Of a DNA stretch of 33,422 nt, positions 24,612 to 32,898 are shown in pieces. The notes under the pieces are model-generated. The model was not told the origin of the DNA, ran no database searches, and saw nothing but the letters and a program-made list of their open reading frames with translations. The position numbers were made by a program, and so were the translations under genes. The stretch lies in the NCBI GenBank assembly GCA_028819215.1, contig JAPPMG010000065.1:1-33422 (forward strand). Reading direction: 5' to 3'. Position 1 is the stretch's first letter, and the number at the start of each line of letters is the position of its first letter. Source of the DNA: Bryobacterales bacterium (GTDB lineage: Bacteria; Acidobacteriota; Terriglobia; Bryobacterales; UBA6623).

Positions 24612-26096
24612 ATGACCAATAACCGGCGCTGGGCCTCCGTGCTCCGTCTCGCCGTTGTCGCCGCCGTGGCGGCCGGCCTTTTTGGAGCCGAGAGGCCAAA
24701 CTTCGTGTTCGTCCTGGTGGACGATCTGGGCTGGCGGGATCTGGGCAGCTATGGGAGCACCTACTACGAGACGCCGCACATCGACCGCCTTGCCGCCGAG
24801 GGCGTACGCTTTACCGACGCCTACGCGGCGGGGAACTCCTGCTCGCCGACACGCGCAAGCATTCTCACCGGCAGGTACCCGGCGTCAACCCACCTGACCG
24901 ACTGGATCCCCGGCAGGACTCCGGCGGGCGCGAAGCTCCAGATTCCGCAGTGGACCAACTACTTGCGACACGAGGAGACCACGCTCGCCGAGGTGCTGTC
25001 CGAGGCCGGCTACGTTACTGCCGCGATCGGCAAGTGGCACCTAGGCCAGCAAGGCTGGTGGGCGGAGGATCACGGCTTCCAGGTCAGTGTTGGTGGCAGC
25101 CATGCGGGTTCGCACGGGAGCATGTTTCCGCCCTATTGGCCGGCCGCCAAGATCGAACGGCTTGGCTGGCGCCCCTTCCCCGACGAACGGCCGGGCGAGT
25201 ACCTCACGGATCGCATCACGCGCGAGGCCGACGCCTTCCTCGACCGCCACGGGGATCAGCCTTTCTTTCTATACCTTTCCCACTATGCGGTCCACACGCG
25301 GATCGAGGGCAAGCAGGAGCTCGTGGAGAAGTACCGCAACAAGCGGCCCTCCGGTTCTCAGAAGAATCCGGAATATGCAGCCATGGTCGAGAGCGTGGAC
25401 CAGAGTGTCGGCGCCGTCGTTGCGAAGCTCGAACAACTGGGCGTAGCGGAACGGACCGTCTTCGTTTTCTTCTCCGACAACGGCGGCCTGTCGAAGGACG
25501 GACGCATCACCTCGAACCTGCCGCTGCGGGGAGAGAAGAGCACGGCTTGGGAAGGCGGCGTGCGCGTCCCGCTGATCATCAGATGGCCAGGGCAGTCCGA
25601 AGGCTTGGTTGTCGCCGAGCCTGTGATCAGCGTGGATCTCTTCCCGACGATACTCGACATCGCTGGCGTGGAGGCCGGGACGGAAGTTGACGGCAAGAGC
25701 CTGACCCCGCTTCTCAAGGGGGACAAGGAGTTTCGCCGCGGGCCGATCTACTGGCACTACCCGCACTACAACGCGCACACGCCGATCATCACCTGCACCC
25801 CCTACGGAGCCGTCCGGGAGGGGCCGTTCAAGCTGCTTGAGTTCTACGAGGACGGGCACACCGAGCTCTACGATCTACGCGAGGACATCGGCGAGACGAG
25901 GGACTTATCCGAGGCGATGCCGGACAAGACCAGCGAGCTTCTGGCGAAACTCCGTTCCTGGCGTGACTCCGTTGAGGCGCAGATGCCGACCAAGAATTCG
26001 GAGGCCGACGCGGCGCGATACCAGGAGTACAAGGACAAGCGGCTGTGGAAGCCGGTCGACCTGTTCGAGCAGCAGACCGCGTTTCCTAGGCCGTAG
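24612..26096 (+). CDS. Secreted type I sulfatase
   Basis: The 494-residue protein has a signal peptide (about 1-26) and an alkaline-phosphatase-fold arylsulfatase domain. Metal ligands D37-D38 stand in VLVDDLG. The formylglycine site is C77-S-P-T-R81, the Cys-type sequence matured by FGE or anSME. GKWHLG and the FFSDNGG metal motif are also present. It hydrolyses a sulfate ester, probably on a polysaccharide or glycoside in the periplasm. ATG 24612 is chosen because AAAGGA precedes it, although the frame is open from TTG 24591. The maturation enzyme is not in this window. Confidence 0.93.
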   Translation: MTNNRRWASVLRLAVVAAVAAGLFGAERPNFVFVLVDDLGWRDLGSYGSTYYETPHIDRLAAEGVRFTDAYAAGNSCSPTRASILTGRYPASTHLTDWIPGRTPAGAKLQIPQWTNYLRHEETTLAEVLSEAGYVTAAIGKWHLGQQGWWAEDHGFQVSVGGSHAGSHGSMFPPYWPAAKIERLGWRPFPDERPGEYLTDRITREADAFLDRHGDQPFFLYLSHYAVHTRIEGKQELVEKYRNKRPSGSQKNPEYAAMVESVDQSVGAVVAKLEQLGVAERTVFVFFSDNGGLSKDGRITSNLPLRGEKSTAWEGGVRVPLIIRWPGQSEGLVVAEPVISVDLFPTILDIAGVEAGTEVDGKSLTPLLKGDKEFRRGPIYWHYPHYNAHTPIITCTPYGAVREGPFKLLEFYEDGHTELYDLREDIGETRDLSEAMPDKTSELLAKLRSWRDSVEAQMPTKNSEADAARYQEYKDKRLWKPVDLFEQQTAFPRP

Positions 26097-26121
26097 CGCG
26101 TCCCGGATGGATCTGGGGGGT

Positions 26122-26163
26122 ACCGGCTGGCAAGGCCGGTGATGCACCCAGTGACGATATAAT
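26122..26163 (+). promoter_or_regulatory. Dyad and perfect -10 box ahead of the first multi-Cache gene
   Basis: ACCGGC (26122-26127) and GCCGGT (26135-26140) form a perfect 6-bp inverted repeat around 7 nt, 25 nt after the sulfatase stop; it lacks a T-run. Downstream is a consensus TATAAT (26158-26163) without a good -35; the right arm of the dyad lies where the -35 would be. The expected start of transcription, near 26170, leaves about 5 nt before ATG 26175. Confidence 0.4.
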
Positions 26164-26174
26164 CCCGTGACACG

Positions 26175-28988
26175 ATGCATCACATCACGCAAGAGAATAC
26201 GCTGCAATTGAAAAGCACGGGGGCGCTGGCTCTCGCCGTTTTGGCATTGGTCCTGTTGGCGAGCCGGGCTGCCGAGGCCCAGACAACTGCCAGCCAGGTC
26301 AAGGATGATGCGAGCCTCAAGGCCTTCGTCTTGGGGGCAAGTGCGGAAATCGAGGCGATCACGGACATAAATGAAGGAGCAAGGCTCAGGGAGAGGCTGA
26401 GAACGGAGGGCGACTGGAAGTCCGGATCGATGTTCCTCGTCATCTTCCTCCCGACGGGGGAGCCGTTCATCCACGGGAACGATCAAACGGCGGAGAGCAA
26501 GAATCTGCTGGGCGTCTTGGACGACGATGGACTCAAGGTCGTCCAGGAACTTCTCGCGGCCGCTGCCCGCGGCGGTGATTTCGTCAGGTACAACGACGGG
26601 GAGCCGAAGACGGCATACGCTGTCACATACACCTCTGGGATCACCGGAAGAAGATTCGTGCTGGCCGGTGGCTACTCGCAGGACGTCTCCCATGTCCCAG
26701 TCGCGATCCCGAATCTGCCGAAGCCGGCCGTCACCGCGTCGCAGGTCAAGGACCGCGAGACACTCATCACCTTCGTCGAGGAAGCAGCCAGGGTGTACCG
26801 CGAAGCCCTGTCCGAAGGCTACAGCACCCTTACCGGGATCAGAAACGCCTTCCGGTTGGAAGGAGGAGACTGGAAGTCAGGCTCCATCTACCTGTGGGTC
26901 GTGAGTGGTGGGGGCTTCATTCTGTTTCACGGAACCGAGCAGTTTCGCGAAGGTAGGCCCACGGACTTGACCAGGACGGACATCAACGGCGTGAGGTTTG
27001 CCGAGGAGCTGCTCGGAGGTGCGCGGCGCGAGGGTCGGAAGTTCTTGCAGTACCACTACGACGACCCCACCATCGTGGGAGACGAGGACACCGGGTCTCC
27101 GAAGCTCGGGTACGCGGTGAGCTTCTCGGTGCCCAACTCGCAGCAGAAGGCCGTCATAGGCTCCGGCATCTATCTCCGCAGCTCGGGGGCGATAACGAGC
27201 GGCTGCAGCGATCGCAACATCGCCGCGAGGGCGGTTCGCACGCAGAGGGACATCCAGGCGTTCGTGGAATGCGCGGAGGTGTACTTGGACGAGCACGGCA
27301 CGGCCGAAGCCCGCCGCGCCTTCAACGAGGACGAGCGCTGGAAGCACGGCCCCACCTACGTGTTCGTCGACGGCATCGCCAAGTCCGGCACAGACGCCAA
27401 GACCTTCGTCTACCCGCCCGACCCTTCGCGCGAGGGCGGGGTCTGGGGCGAGGCGATCGACGACTTCGGCAACGACCTCTTCTACGAGATCTACCGCATG
27501 ACACAGGCGGTCGACGCCGGCTGGACCTACTACTCGTTCCCAAACCCGGCGACCGGCAAGAGGTCGGCCAAGGCCTCCTACATCATCGAGATCGACTGGG
27601 ACGGCGAGCCGGCCGTGATCGGGGCCGGCATCTATTCGCGCGACTGGCCGGGCACCTGCTACGCCGACGAGGTCAACGCGGCAACCCTAAGCGCCGCTCC
27701 GAGCGCGGAGACCTTGCGGGAGTTCGTGCGCTGCGCGGCGCTGGTCGTCGAAGCGGGCGGCTACTTCGCCAAGCGGGAGATCGAGCGGGACCCGCGCTGG
27801 ACGGACGGGGAGAACTACCTGTTCGTGCTGGACATGCTGGGCAACCAGGTGATGTCGGGCCAGAGCGTGCGGGTCAACGGCAGGGCCCTGCACGAGTGGG
27901 GGCGCGGCGGCCCGCGCGGGGACCAATTCGGCGGGCGCGACATGGCGCAGGTCGGGGGGACGTTCGGCGAGAGCTACGTGTACTACCGCTCCTACAATTC
28001 GATGACAGGCGCGTACCAGCCGAAGGTGGGGTTCGTCAAGCGGGTGGTGGCGCAGGGGGTGCCGTTGCTGGTGGGAGCCGGCTACCCGGTCGGGCCAGCC
28101 GCCGCGGGGCCGAGCTGCGCGGACAACTACGTGACGGCGGCGGCCGTGCGCACGCAGTCGGACCTGCAGGCGTTCGTGCAGTGCGCGGCGGAGTACGTGC
28201 AGCAGCACGGCGAGGAGGAGGCGCGGCGGGCGTTCAACGAGGACCTGCGCTGGAAATCGGGGTCGACCTATGTATTTGTGGACGGGCTCCAACCGTCCGG
28301 AGAGGACTCCCTGACGCATGTGTTCCCTCCGGACCCGTCGCGGGAGGGGTCGGTTTGGGGCACGTCGATCGACGGCTTCGGCAGCGACTACTTCTTCGAG
28401 CTGCACCGGATCCTGTCGGTGGTCGACGAGGGGTGGATCTACTATGCCTTCAACAACCCGGTGACTGGGCAGAGGCAGCCGAAAAGCTCTTACGTGATCG
28501 AGATCGACTGGAACGGGGACCGGGCGGCGATCGGCGCCGGGATCTACTCGCGCGACTTCCCGGGAACCTGCGACCCGTCTGACGTCACGGCTGCGGACTT
28601 GGCGGCCAACCCGGGCAACCAGAGGCTGCAGGAATTCGTGCGTTGCGCGACGATGATGGTCGAATCCTCGGGATACTTCGCAGGCCCGATCTTGTCAGCC
28701 GACCCGCGCTGGAAATCCGGCCCGATCTTTATATTCGGCATCAACGCGGAAAGTGGAGTAGTCGAATTCAGCGGCAATCGTGCCAGCTTCGCAACATCGG
28801 GACGGATTCCGGAGGTGTTGTTCGACGGAAGGGACATGGTCGAAGCCTCCGCGCTGTTCGGGGAAGTCTTCTGGTACTACGACGTCAACAACACTGCGAC
28901 GGGCGACGAGGAGTCCAGGGTGTCGTTTGTCAAGCTTGTCCAGGCGCAGGGCATTCCGCTGCTCGTCGGTTCCGGCTACAAGCCCTAG
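26175..28988 (+). CDS. Secreted protein of six tandem Cache-like domains (paralogue 1)
   Basis: The 937-residue product has a signal peptide (residues 11-35, cleavage after AEA). Six modules of 135-150 residues follow: about 38-171, 186-336, 344-495, 496-645, 648-799 and 800-937. Each has the single-Cache (sCache_2-like) pattern: long helix, DxRWKSGSTYVFV-type strand, a G-x-x-F/DGRDM-like helix, a GWxYYxFxNPxTG hairpin and a final VGAGIY strand. Such domains normally sense small ligands in the extracytoplasmic part of kinases and chemoreceptors. Here no membrane helix follows and no output domain exists, so the whole protein is predicted to be secreted or periplasmic. Modules 3-4 resemble 5-6 as a two-module unit. 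Modules 3-6 each hold exactly two cysteines. Function unknown; ligand binding or surface attachment are possible. Confidence 0.85.
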   Translation: MHHITQENTLQLKSTGALALAVLALVLLASRAAEAQTTASQVKDDASLKAFVLGASAEIEAITDINEGARLRERLRTEGDWKSGSMFLVIFLPTGEPFIHGNDQTAESKNLLGVLDDDGLKVVQELLAAAARGGDFVRYNDGEPKTAYAVTYTSGITGRRFVLAGGYSQDVSHVPVAIPNLPKPAVTASQVKDRETLITFVEEAARVYREALSEGYSTLTGIRNAFRLEGGDWKSGSIYLWVVSGGGFILFHGTEQFREGRPTDLTRTDINGVRFAEELLGGARREGRKFLQYHYDDPTIVGDEDTGSPKLGYAVSFSVPNSQQKAVIGSGIYLRSSGAITSGCSDRNIAARAVRTQRDIQAFVECAEVYLDEHGTAEARRAFNEDERWKHGPTYVFVDGIAKSGTDAKTFVYPPDPSREGGVWGEAIDDFGNDLFYEIYRMTQAVDAGWTYYSFPNPATGKRSAKASYIIEIDWDGEPAVIGAGIYSRDWPGTCYADEVNAATLSAAPSAETLREFVRCAALVVEAGGYFAKREIERDPRWTDGENYLFVLDMLGNQVMSGQSVRVNGRALHEWGRGGPRGDQFGGRDMAQVGGTFGESYVYYRSYNSMTGAYQPKVGFVKRVVAQGVPLLVGAGYPVGPAAAGPSCADNYVTAAAVRTQSDLQAFVQCAAEYVQQHGEEEARRAFNEDLRWKSGSTYVFVDGLQPSGEDSLTHVFPPDPSREGSVWGTSIDGFGSDYFFELHRILSVVDEGWIYYAFNNPVTGQRQPKSSYVIEIDWNGDRAAIGAGIYSRDFPGTCDPSDVTAADLAANPGNQRLQEFVRCATMMVESSGYFAGPILSADPRWKSGPIFIFGINAESGVVEFSGNRASFATSGRIPEVLFDGRDMVEASALFGEVFWYYDVNNTATGDEESRVSFVKLVQAQGIPLLVGSGYKP
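27204..28988 (+). repeat. Inverted-repeat arm 1 (modules 3-6 of multi-Cache paralogue 1)
   Basis: This 1785-nt segment is repeated in reverse orientation at 29449-31233, with no length difference (593 codons plus stop in both). Identity is nearly complete over about 27290-28000 and visibly lower toward the 3' end. The arms are separated by 460 nt. Confidence 0.9.
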
Positions 28989-29448
28989 CCCGGCCTTCTT
29001 TGGAGCTATGGATTCTGAGGGAATTGGTCCACTTGTAGCGGCCAGATCCCCTCGCGAAGCAGCGTCTGGCCGCGGGTCCGGGCCCGTGCTTGGCCAGGAC
29101 GGCCGGATTCAGGGTCGTTGCCGCTAGCTTGGCTGGGTCAATCGTCCGTTGGACACCGTACTCTGGGCGAATTCCAGCGGGCCTCGCGACTAGGATCGGA
29201 AACACAGCCGTTAGCAGCGCAGGAGCAGGTCTTGGACACGGGCTTGCACATGCCGGAACGGACCCGCTTCCGGCAAGCCCTCGTCGAAGGACAGCCATAC
29301 CGTCGGCAGGCTGACCCGGGTCCATACGCCGATCTTGGGCAGTTTGGCGTTGCTAGGGATCTAATCCATTAAGACGAAATGAGTTAGATGCCAACGGTCC
29401 GCCACGTAGCGCCCCGTGCGCACAAAAGAGCGGACGGAGTGAGTCGGG
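28989..29448. other. Spacer between the two convergent multi-Cache genes
   Basis: 460 nt without a recognisable gene. It holds a perfect 9-bp dyad, GCGGCCAGA (29038-29046) and TCTGGCCGC (29065-29073), with an 18-nt loop, 50 nt after the stop of the plus-strand gene. It may end or protect that transcript but has no T-run. A plus-strand frame ending near 29370 shows no family similarity. Confidence 0.45.
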
Positions 29449-31233
29449 CTAGGGGTTGTAGCCGGAACTGATGATCAGGGGAACTCCCTGCGCCCGCACG
29501 AGCTTGACAAATACCGCCTTGGGCTCGACCTCGCCCGTCGCTGGATTCCCGAAGCTGTAGTACCAGAACGACTCCCCGAACAGCGCGGCGGCTTCGATCG
29601 CATTCCTGCCGTCGAACAACACCTCAGGGATCCGCCCCGATGTCGCAAAACTGGCCGGGTTGCCGCTGAATTCGACTATGCCCGTCTCGACGTTGACGCC
29701 GGATAGGTAGATCGGGCCCTGCCTCCAGCGCGGGTCGCTGGACAAGACCGGGCCGGCGAAGTACCCCGAGGACTCGACTTCCAGCGCCGCGCAGCGCACG
29801 AGTTCCTGCAGCCTCCGGTCGCTTGGAGTGGCCAACAGTTGCGCGGCGTTGACCTCCATCGGGTCGCAGGCTCCCGGAAAGTCCCGCGAGTAGATCCCGG
29901 CCCCGATCGCCGCCCGCTCCCCGTTCCACTCGATCTCCTTCACGTACGAGCTCTTCGGCTGGCTCCGCCCCGTCGCCGGGTTGGTGAAGGCGTAGTAGAT
30001 CCAGCCTTCGTCCACCGCCGACAGGATCCGGTGCAGCTCGTAGTAGTAGTCGCTGCCGAAGCTGTCGATCGACGTCCCCCACACCGAGCCCTCCCGGCTC
30101 GGCTCCGGCGGGAACACGTGCGCCAGGGCGGTCTCGCCGGACGGCTGCACCTCGTCCACGAACACGTAGGTCGGGCCCGACTTCCAGCGCGCGTCCTCGT
30201 TGAACGCCCGCCGCGCCTCCTCCTCGCCGTTCTGCTGCACGTACTCCGCCGCGCACTGCACGAACGCCTGCAGGTCCGACTGCGTGCGCACGGCCGCTGC
30301 CGTCACGTAGTTGTCCGCGCAGCTCGGCCCCGCGGCGGCCGGCCCGACCGGGTAGCCGGCTCCCACCAGCAGCGGCACCCCCTGCGCCACCACCCGCTTG
30401 AGGAACCCCACCTTCGGCTGGTACGCGCCTGTCATCGGATTGTAGGAGCGGTAGTAGACGTAGCTCTCGCCGAACGTCCCCCCGACGTCCGCCATGTCGC
30501 GCCCGCCGAACTGGTCCCCGCGCGGGCCGCCGCGCCCCCACTCGTGCGGCGCCCTGCCGTTGACGCGCACCGGCTGGCCCGACATCACCTGATTGCCCAG
30601 CATGTCCAGCACGAACAGGTAGTTCTCCCCGTCCGTCCAGCGCGGGTCCCGCTCGATCTCCCGCTTGGCGAAGTAGCCGCCCGCTTCGACGACCAGCGCC
30701 GCGCAGCGCACGAACTCCCGCAAGGTCTCCGCGCTCGGAGCGGCGCTTAGGGTTGCCGCGTTGACCTCGTCGGCGTAGCAGGTGCCCGGCCAGTCGCGCG
30801 AATAGATGCCGGCCCCGATCACGGCCGGCTCGCCGTCCCAGTCGATCTCGATGATGTAGGAGGCCTTGGCCGACCTCTTGCCGGTCGCCGGGTTTGGGAA
30901 CGAGTAGTAGGTCCAGCCGGCGTCGACCGCCTGTGTCATGCGGTAGATCTCGTAGAAGAGGTCGTTGCCGAAGTCGTCGATCGCCTCGCCCCAGACCCCG
31001 CCCTCGCGCGAAGGGTCGGGCGGGTAGACGAAGGTCTTGGCGTCTGTGCCGGACTTGGCGATGCCGTCAACGAACACGTAGGTGGCGCCGTGCTTCCAGC
31101 GCTCGTCCTCGTTGAATGCGCGGCGGGCCTCGGCCGTGCCGTGCTCGGCGAGGTACTCGGCTGCGCAAGTCACGAACGCCCGGATGTCGCTCTGCGTGCG
31201 CACCGCGCTGGCGGCGAGGTTGCGGTCGGAGCA
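29449..31233 (-). repeat. Inverted-repeat arm 2 (modules 3-6 of multi-Cache paralogue 2)
   Basis: This is the counterpart of 27204-28988. Near-identical DNA covers about 30590-31140 (modules 3-4). Modules 5-6 differ by scattered substitutions, and the 3' end resembles paralogue 3 (32899 onward) more than paralogue 1. Confidence 0.9.
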
Positions 31234-32421
31234 GCCGCTCGTCATCGCCGGGCCGCCCGCGGGCGGGCTCCCGTAGAATCCCGACCCGACGATAAAATCG
31301 AGTGGAATCGTGCTTCCGTCTGGCCTGAGGACTGTGCCGGTGAAGTGGCGGGCGTAGCCTACCTTGGGGATATCGGCACTGTCGGTGTCGTCGCTGGGAT
31401 CGTCAAAGAAATACTCCACGAAGCCGCCTTCCGGGTTGCTCCTCGCTGCTTCGAGGACCTGCGGCAGGACGAACTCTCCGGTAACCACGTCCTTGACGGT
31501 CGGTGTCAGCGGTCGAAGCTCGAACCTGTCCGGAAACGCTCCGTGAAATAGGATTACGTTAGTAGTAAGGTCCAAGACGTAGAGGTACACCGAACCCTGC
31601 CTCCAGGGCCCGTTGGGATCCCGGAGCGCGATCCTGGCTTTCGAGGAGGCGGCGAAATCGCCGCTCGCCTGGAGTCCGATAAAGTACTCCCCCGCCTGGT
31701 TGACGAAGGCCTTCAAGGATTCGCGGTCCACCACGTCGCTGGCAGTCACTGCCGGGTCGCCGTAATCGACCTCTTCCGGAGCCAAGTGAAATGGCTGGAG
31801 ATCGAATCCGGCGAGCATGATGATCGGGAGCCGTACACTGCCCGAGATATAGACGCTGGCGTAGCCGGAGGCACCCGGGATGCCCGGGCGCAGACCGCGC
31901 ACAGGCGCGGTCGCATCGAAGGGGCCATGCGGTTCCTGCAGCAATTTCGCATAGACAGCCGTGAAGTCGGTAAGCTCCGCTTGGGAGATGCCGAGCGCAG
32001 AAAAGATCTCCAGATAGATCAGGGGGTTGAGCTGCCCGCCCGACAATGCCATCTGCTTCGAGTGAACGAACACCCTGCCGTCGGGCGTCAGCGTCACGAT
32101 GTAGGTGGAACCGGAGCGCCAAGGTCCTCCCTCCTGCCTGACAAGACATCCGAAGTACGCTATTTCTTCAAAGCTCGTTATTCCTTGGCTGCCTTTCCTA
32201 AATTCGTCTCTCGCAGCCAGCGCGAAGTCCGTCAGGCTGGCGCTGCCATCTTCTACCTGTTGTGCCGTCACAGCCGGGTCCGGCGGGGGAGTCACGCCCG
32301 CAGGGAGCGCGCAAGCGTCCTGTGCCCAGGCGTGGCGTGCACTGGAAAGAACGCTGACCAAGACGAGCAAACCTACAACACGAATGATCGATTTCGAAGC
32401 TAGCAACGTTTGAATTTTCAT
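29449..32421 (-). CDS. Secreted protein of six tandem Cache-like domains (paralogue 2)
   Basis: The 990-residue product has a signal peptide (about 1-34, cleavage after AWA) and six Cache-like modules of the same design as the gene at 26175. The first two modules (about 52-210 and 223-385) are strongly diverged from those of paralogue 1, while the last four (from C397) match it residue for residue in length, with long identical stretches. Module 1 holds C37 and C92; modules 3-6 each have the Cys pair. A good ribosome-binding site (GGAGGA) precedes ATG 32421. No membrane anchor or output domain is present. The gene is convergent with paralogue 1 and tandem with paralogue 3, whose last module is its closest match for module 6. 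Confidence 0.85.
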   Translation of the reverse strand: MKIQTLLASKSIIRVVGLLVLVSVLSSARHAWAQDACALPAGVTPPPDPAVTAQQVEDGSASLTDFALAARDEFRKGSQGITSFEEIAYFGCLVRQEGGPWRSGSTYIVTLTPDGRVFVHSKQMALSGGQLNPLIYLEIFSALGISQAELTDFTAVYAKLLQEPHGPFDATAPVRGLRPGIPGASGYASVYISGSVRLPIIMLAGFDLQPFHLAPEEVDYGDPAVTASDVVDRESLKAFVNQAGEYFIGLQASGDFAASSKARIALRDPNGPWRQGSVYLYVLDLTTNVILFHGAFPDRFELRPLTPTVKDVVTGEFVLPQVLEAARSNPEGGFVEYFFDDPSDDTDSADIPKVGYARHFTGTVLRPDGSTIPLDFIVGSGFYGSPPAGGPAMTSGCSDRNLAASAVRTQSDIRAFVTCAAEYLAEHGTAEARRAFNEDERWKHGATYVFVDGIAKSGTDAKTFVYPPDPSREGGVWGEAIDDFGNDLFYEIYRMTQAVDAGWTYYSFPNPATGKRSAKASYIIEIDWDGEPAVIGAGIYSRDWPGTCYADEVNAATLSAAPSAETLREFVRCAALVVEAGGYFAKREIERDPRWTDGENYLFVLDMLGNQVMSGQPVRVNGRAPHEWGRGGPRGDQFGGRDMADVGGTFGESYVYYRSYNPMTGAYQPKVGFLKRVVAQGVPLLVGAGYPVGPAAAGPSCADNYVTAAAVRTQSDLQAFVQCAAEYVQQNGEEEARRAFNEDARWKSGPTYVFVDEVQPSGETALAHVFPPEPSREGSVWGTSIDSFGSDYYYELHRILSAVDEGWIYYAFTNPATGRSQPKSSYVKEIEWNGERAAIGAGIYSRDFPGACDPMEVNAAQLLATPSDRRLQELVRCAALEVESSGYFAGPVLSSDPRWRQGPIYLSGVNVETGIVEFSGNPASFATSGRIPEVLFDGRNAIEAAALFGESFWYYSFGNPATGEVEPKAVFVKLVRAQGVPLIISSGYNP

Positions 32422-32898
32422 CTTGAAGATCCTCCGATCTTATCCATACAGTCTAGCGATGATGGAGGGTCCACCTCCGCGCTTGCAAGACAGGCTCCAG
32501 CCCGCCAGCTTCGACCGGTTCGCGACCGGAGATCCGACCGCTGAGTAGAGCCCAAAGGTTCTAGCTCGCGAAGGGCTCCAAGCGACCTGTCCCTCCCTCT
32601 ATCGACCTCCCGACGCCGTTATCCCTGAAAGTCCGTCGGATCGGCGGTACGACCGCTGTTCCGCCGATCCGACTTGGAGTCGAAACGTGAACCCCTAATC
32701 CTTTCGCAATTCAAAGAACCAAGCCGGATATCTCTCGCGCCGTGGAAAGGCGCACGAGATGGGCGGGCTAGATCCGGACGGGCCGGCTCCCGCCATCGTC
32801 GGCGAGGGTGCCACCTGCGGCGCTGAAGCCGACCTTGAGGCGCAATACATGCCTAGCTCCAAGCTCGTGCTCAAGCTGCGAGAGCGCGGCACGGCAGC
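32422..32898. other. Spacer between tandem multi-Cache genes
   Basis: 477 nt upstream of paralogue 2 and downstream of paralogue 3. It contains the ribosome-binding site of paralogue 2 at its left end and a long hairpin at 32635-32673 (separate entry). A 47-codon plus-strand frame (32759-32902) overlaps the end of paralogue 3 by 4 nt, but it has no family similarity or ribosome-binding site and is not called. Confidence 0.45.
32635..32673 (-). terminator. 13-bp perfect hairpin downstream of multi-Cache paralogue 3
   Basis: GTCGGATCGGCGG (32635-32647) and CCGCCGATCCGAC (32661-32673) are perfect inverted repeats around a 13-nt loop. It lies about 225 nt past the stop of the minus-strand gene. 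The stem is strong, but no run of T follows on either strand, so it could equally be a processed mRNA end, a protein-binding site or a small repeat element. Confidence 0.4.

Noticed and set aside
29839..30750. 303-codon plus-strand frame opposite multi-Cache paralogue 2
   Set aside because: Antisense of a repeated coding region; the same shadow appears opposite paralogue 1, so it follows the sense-strand codons.
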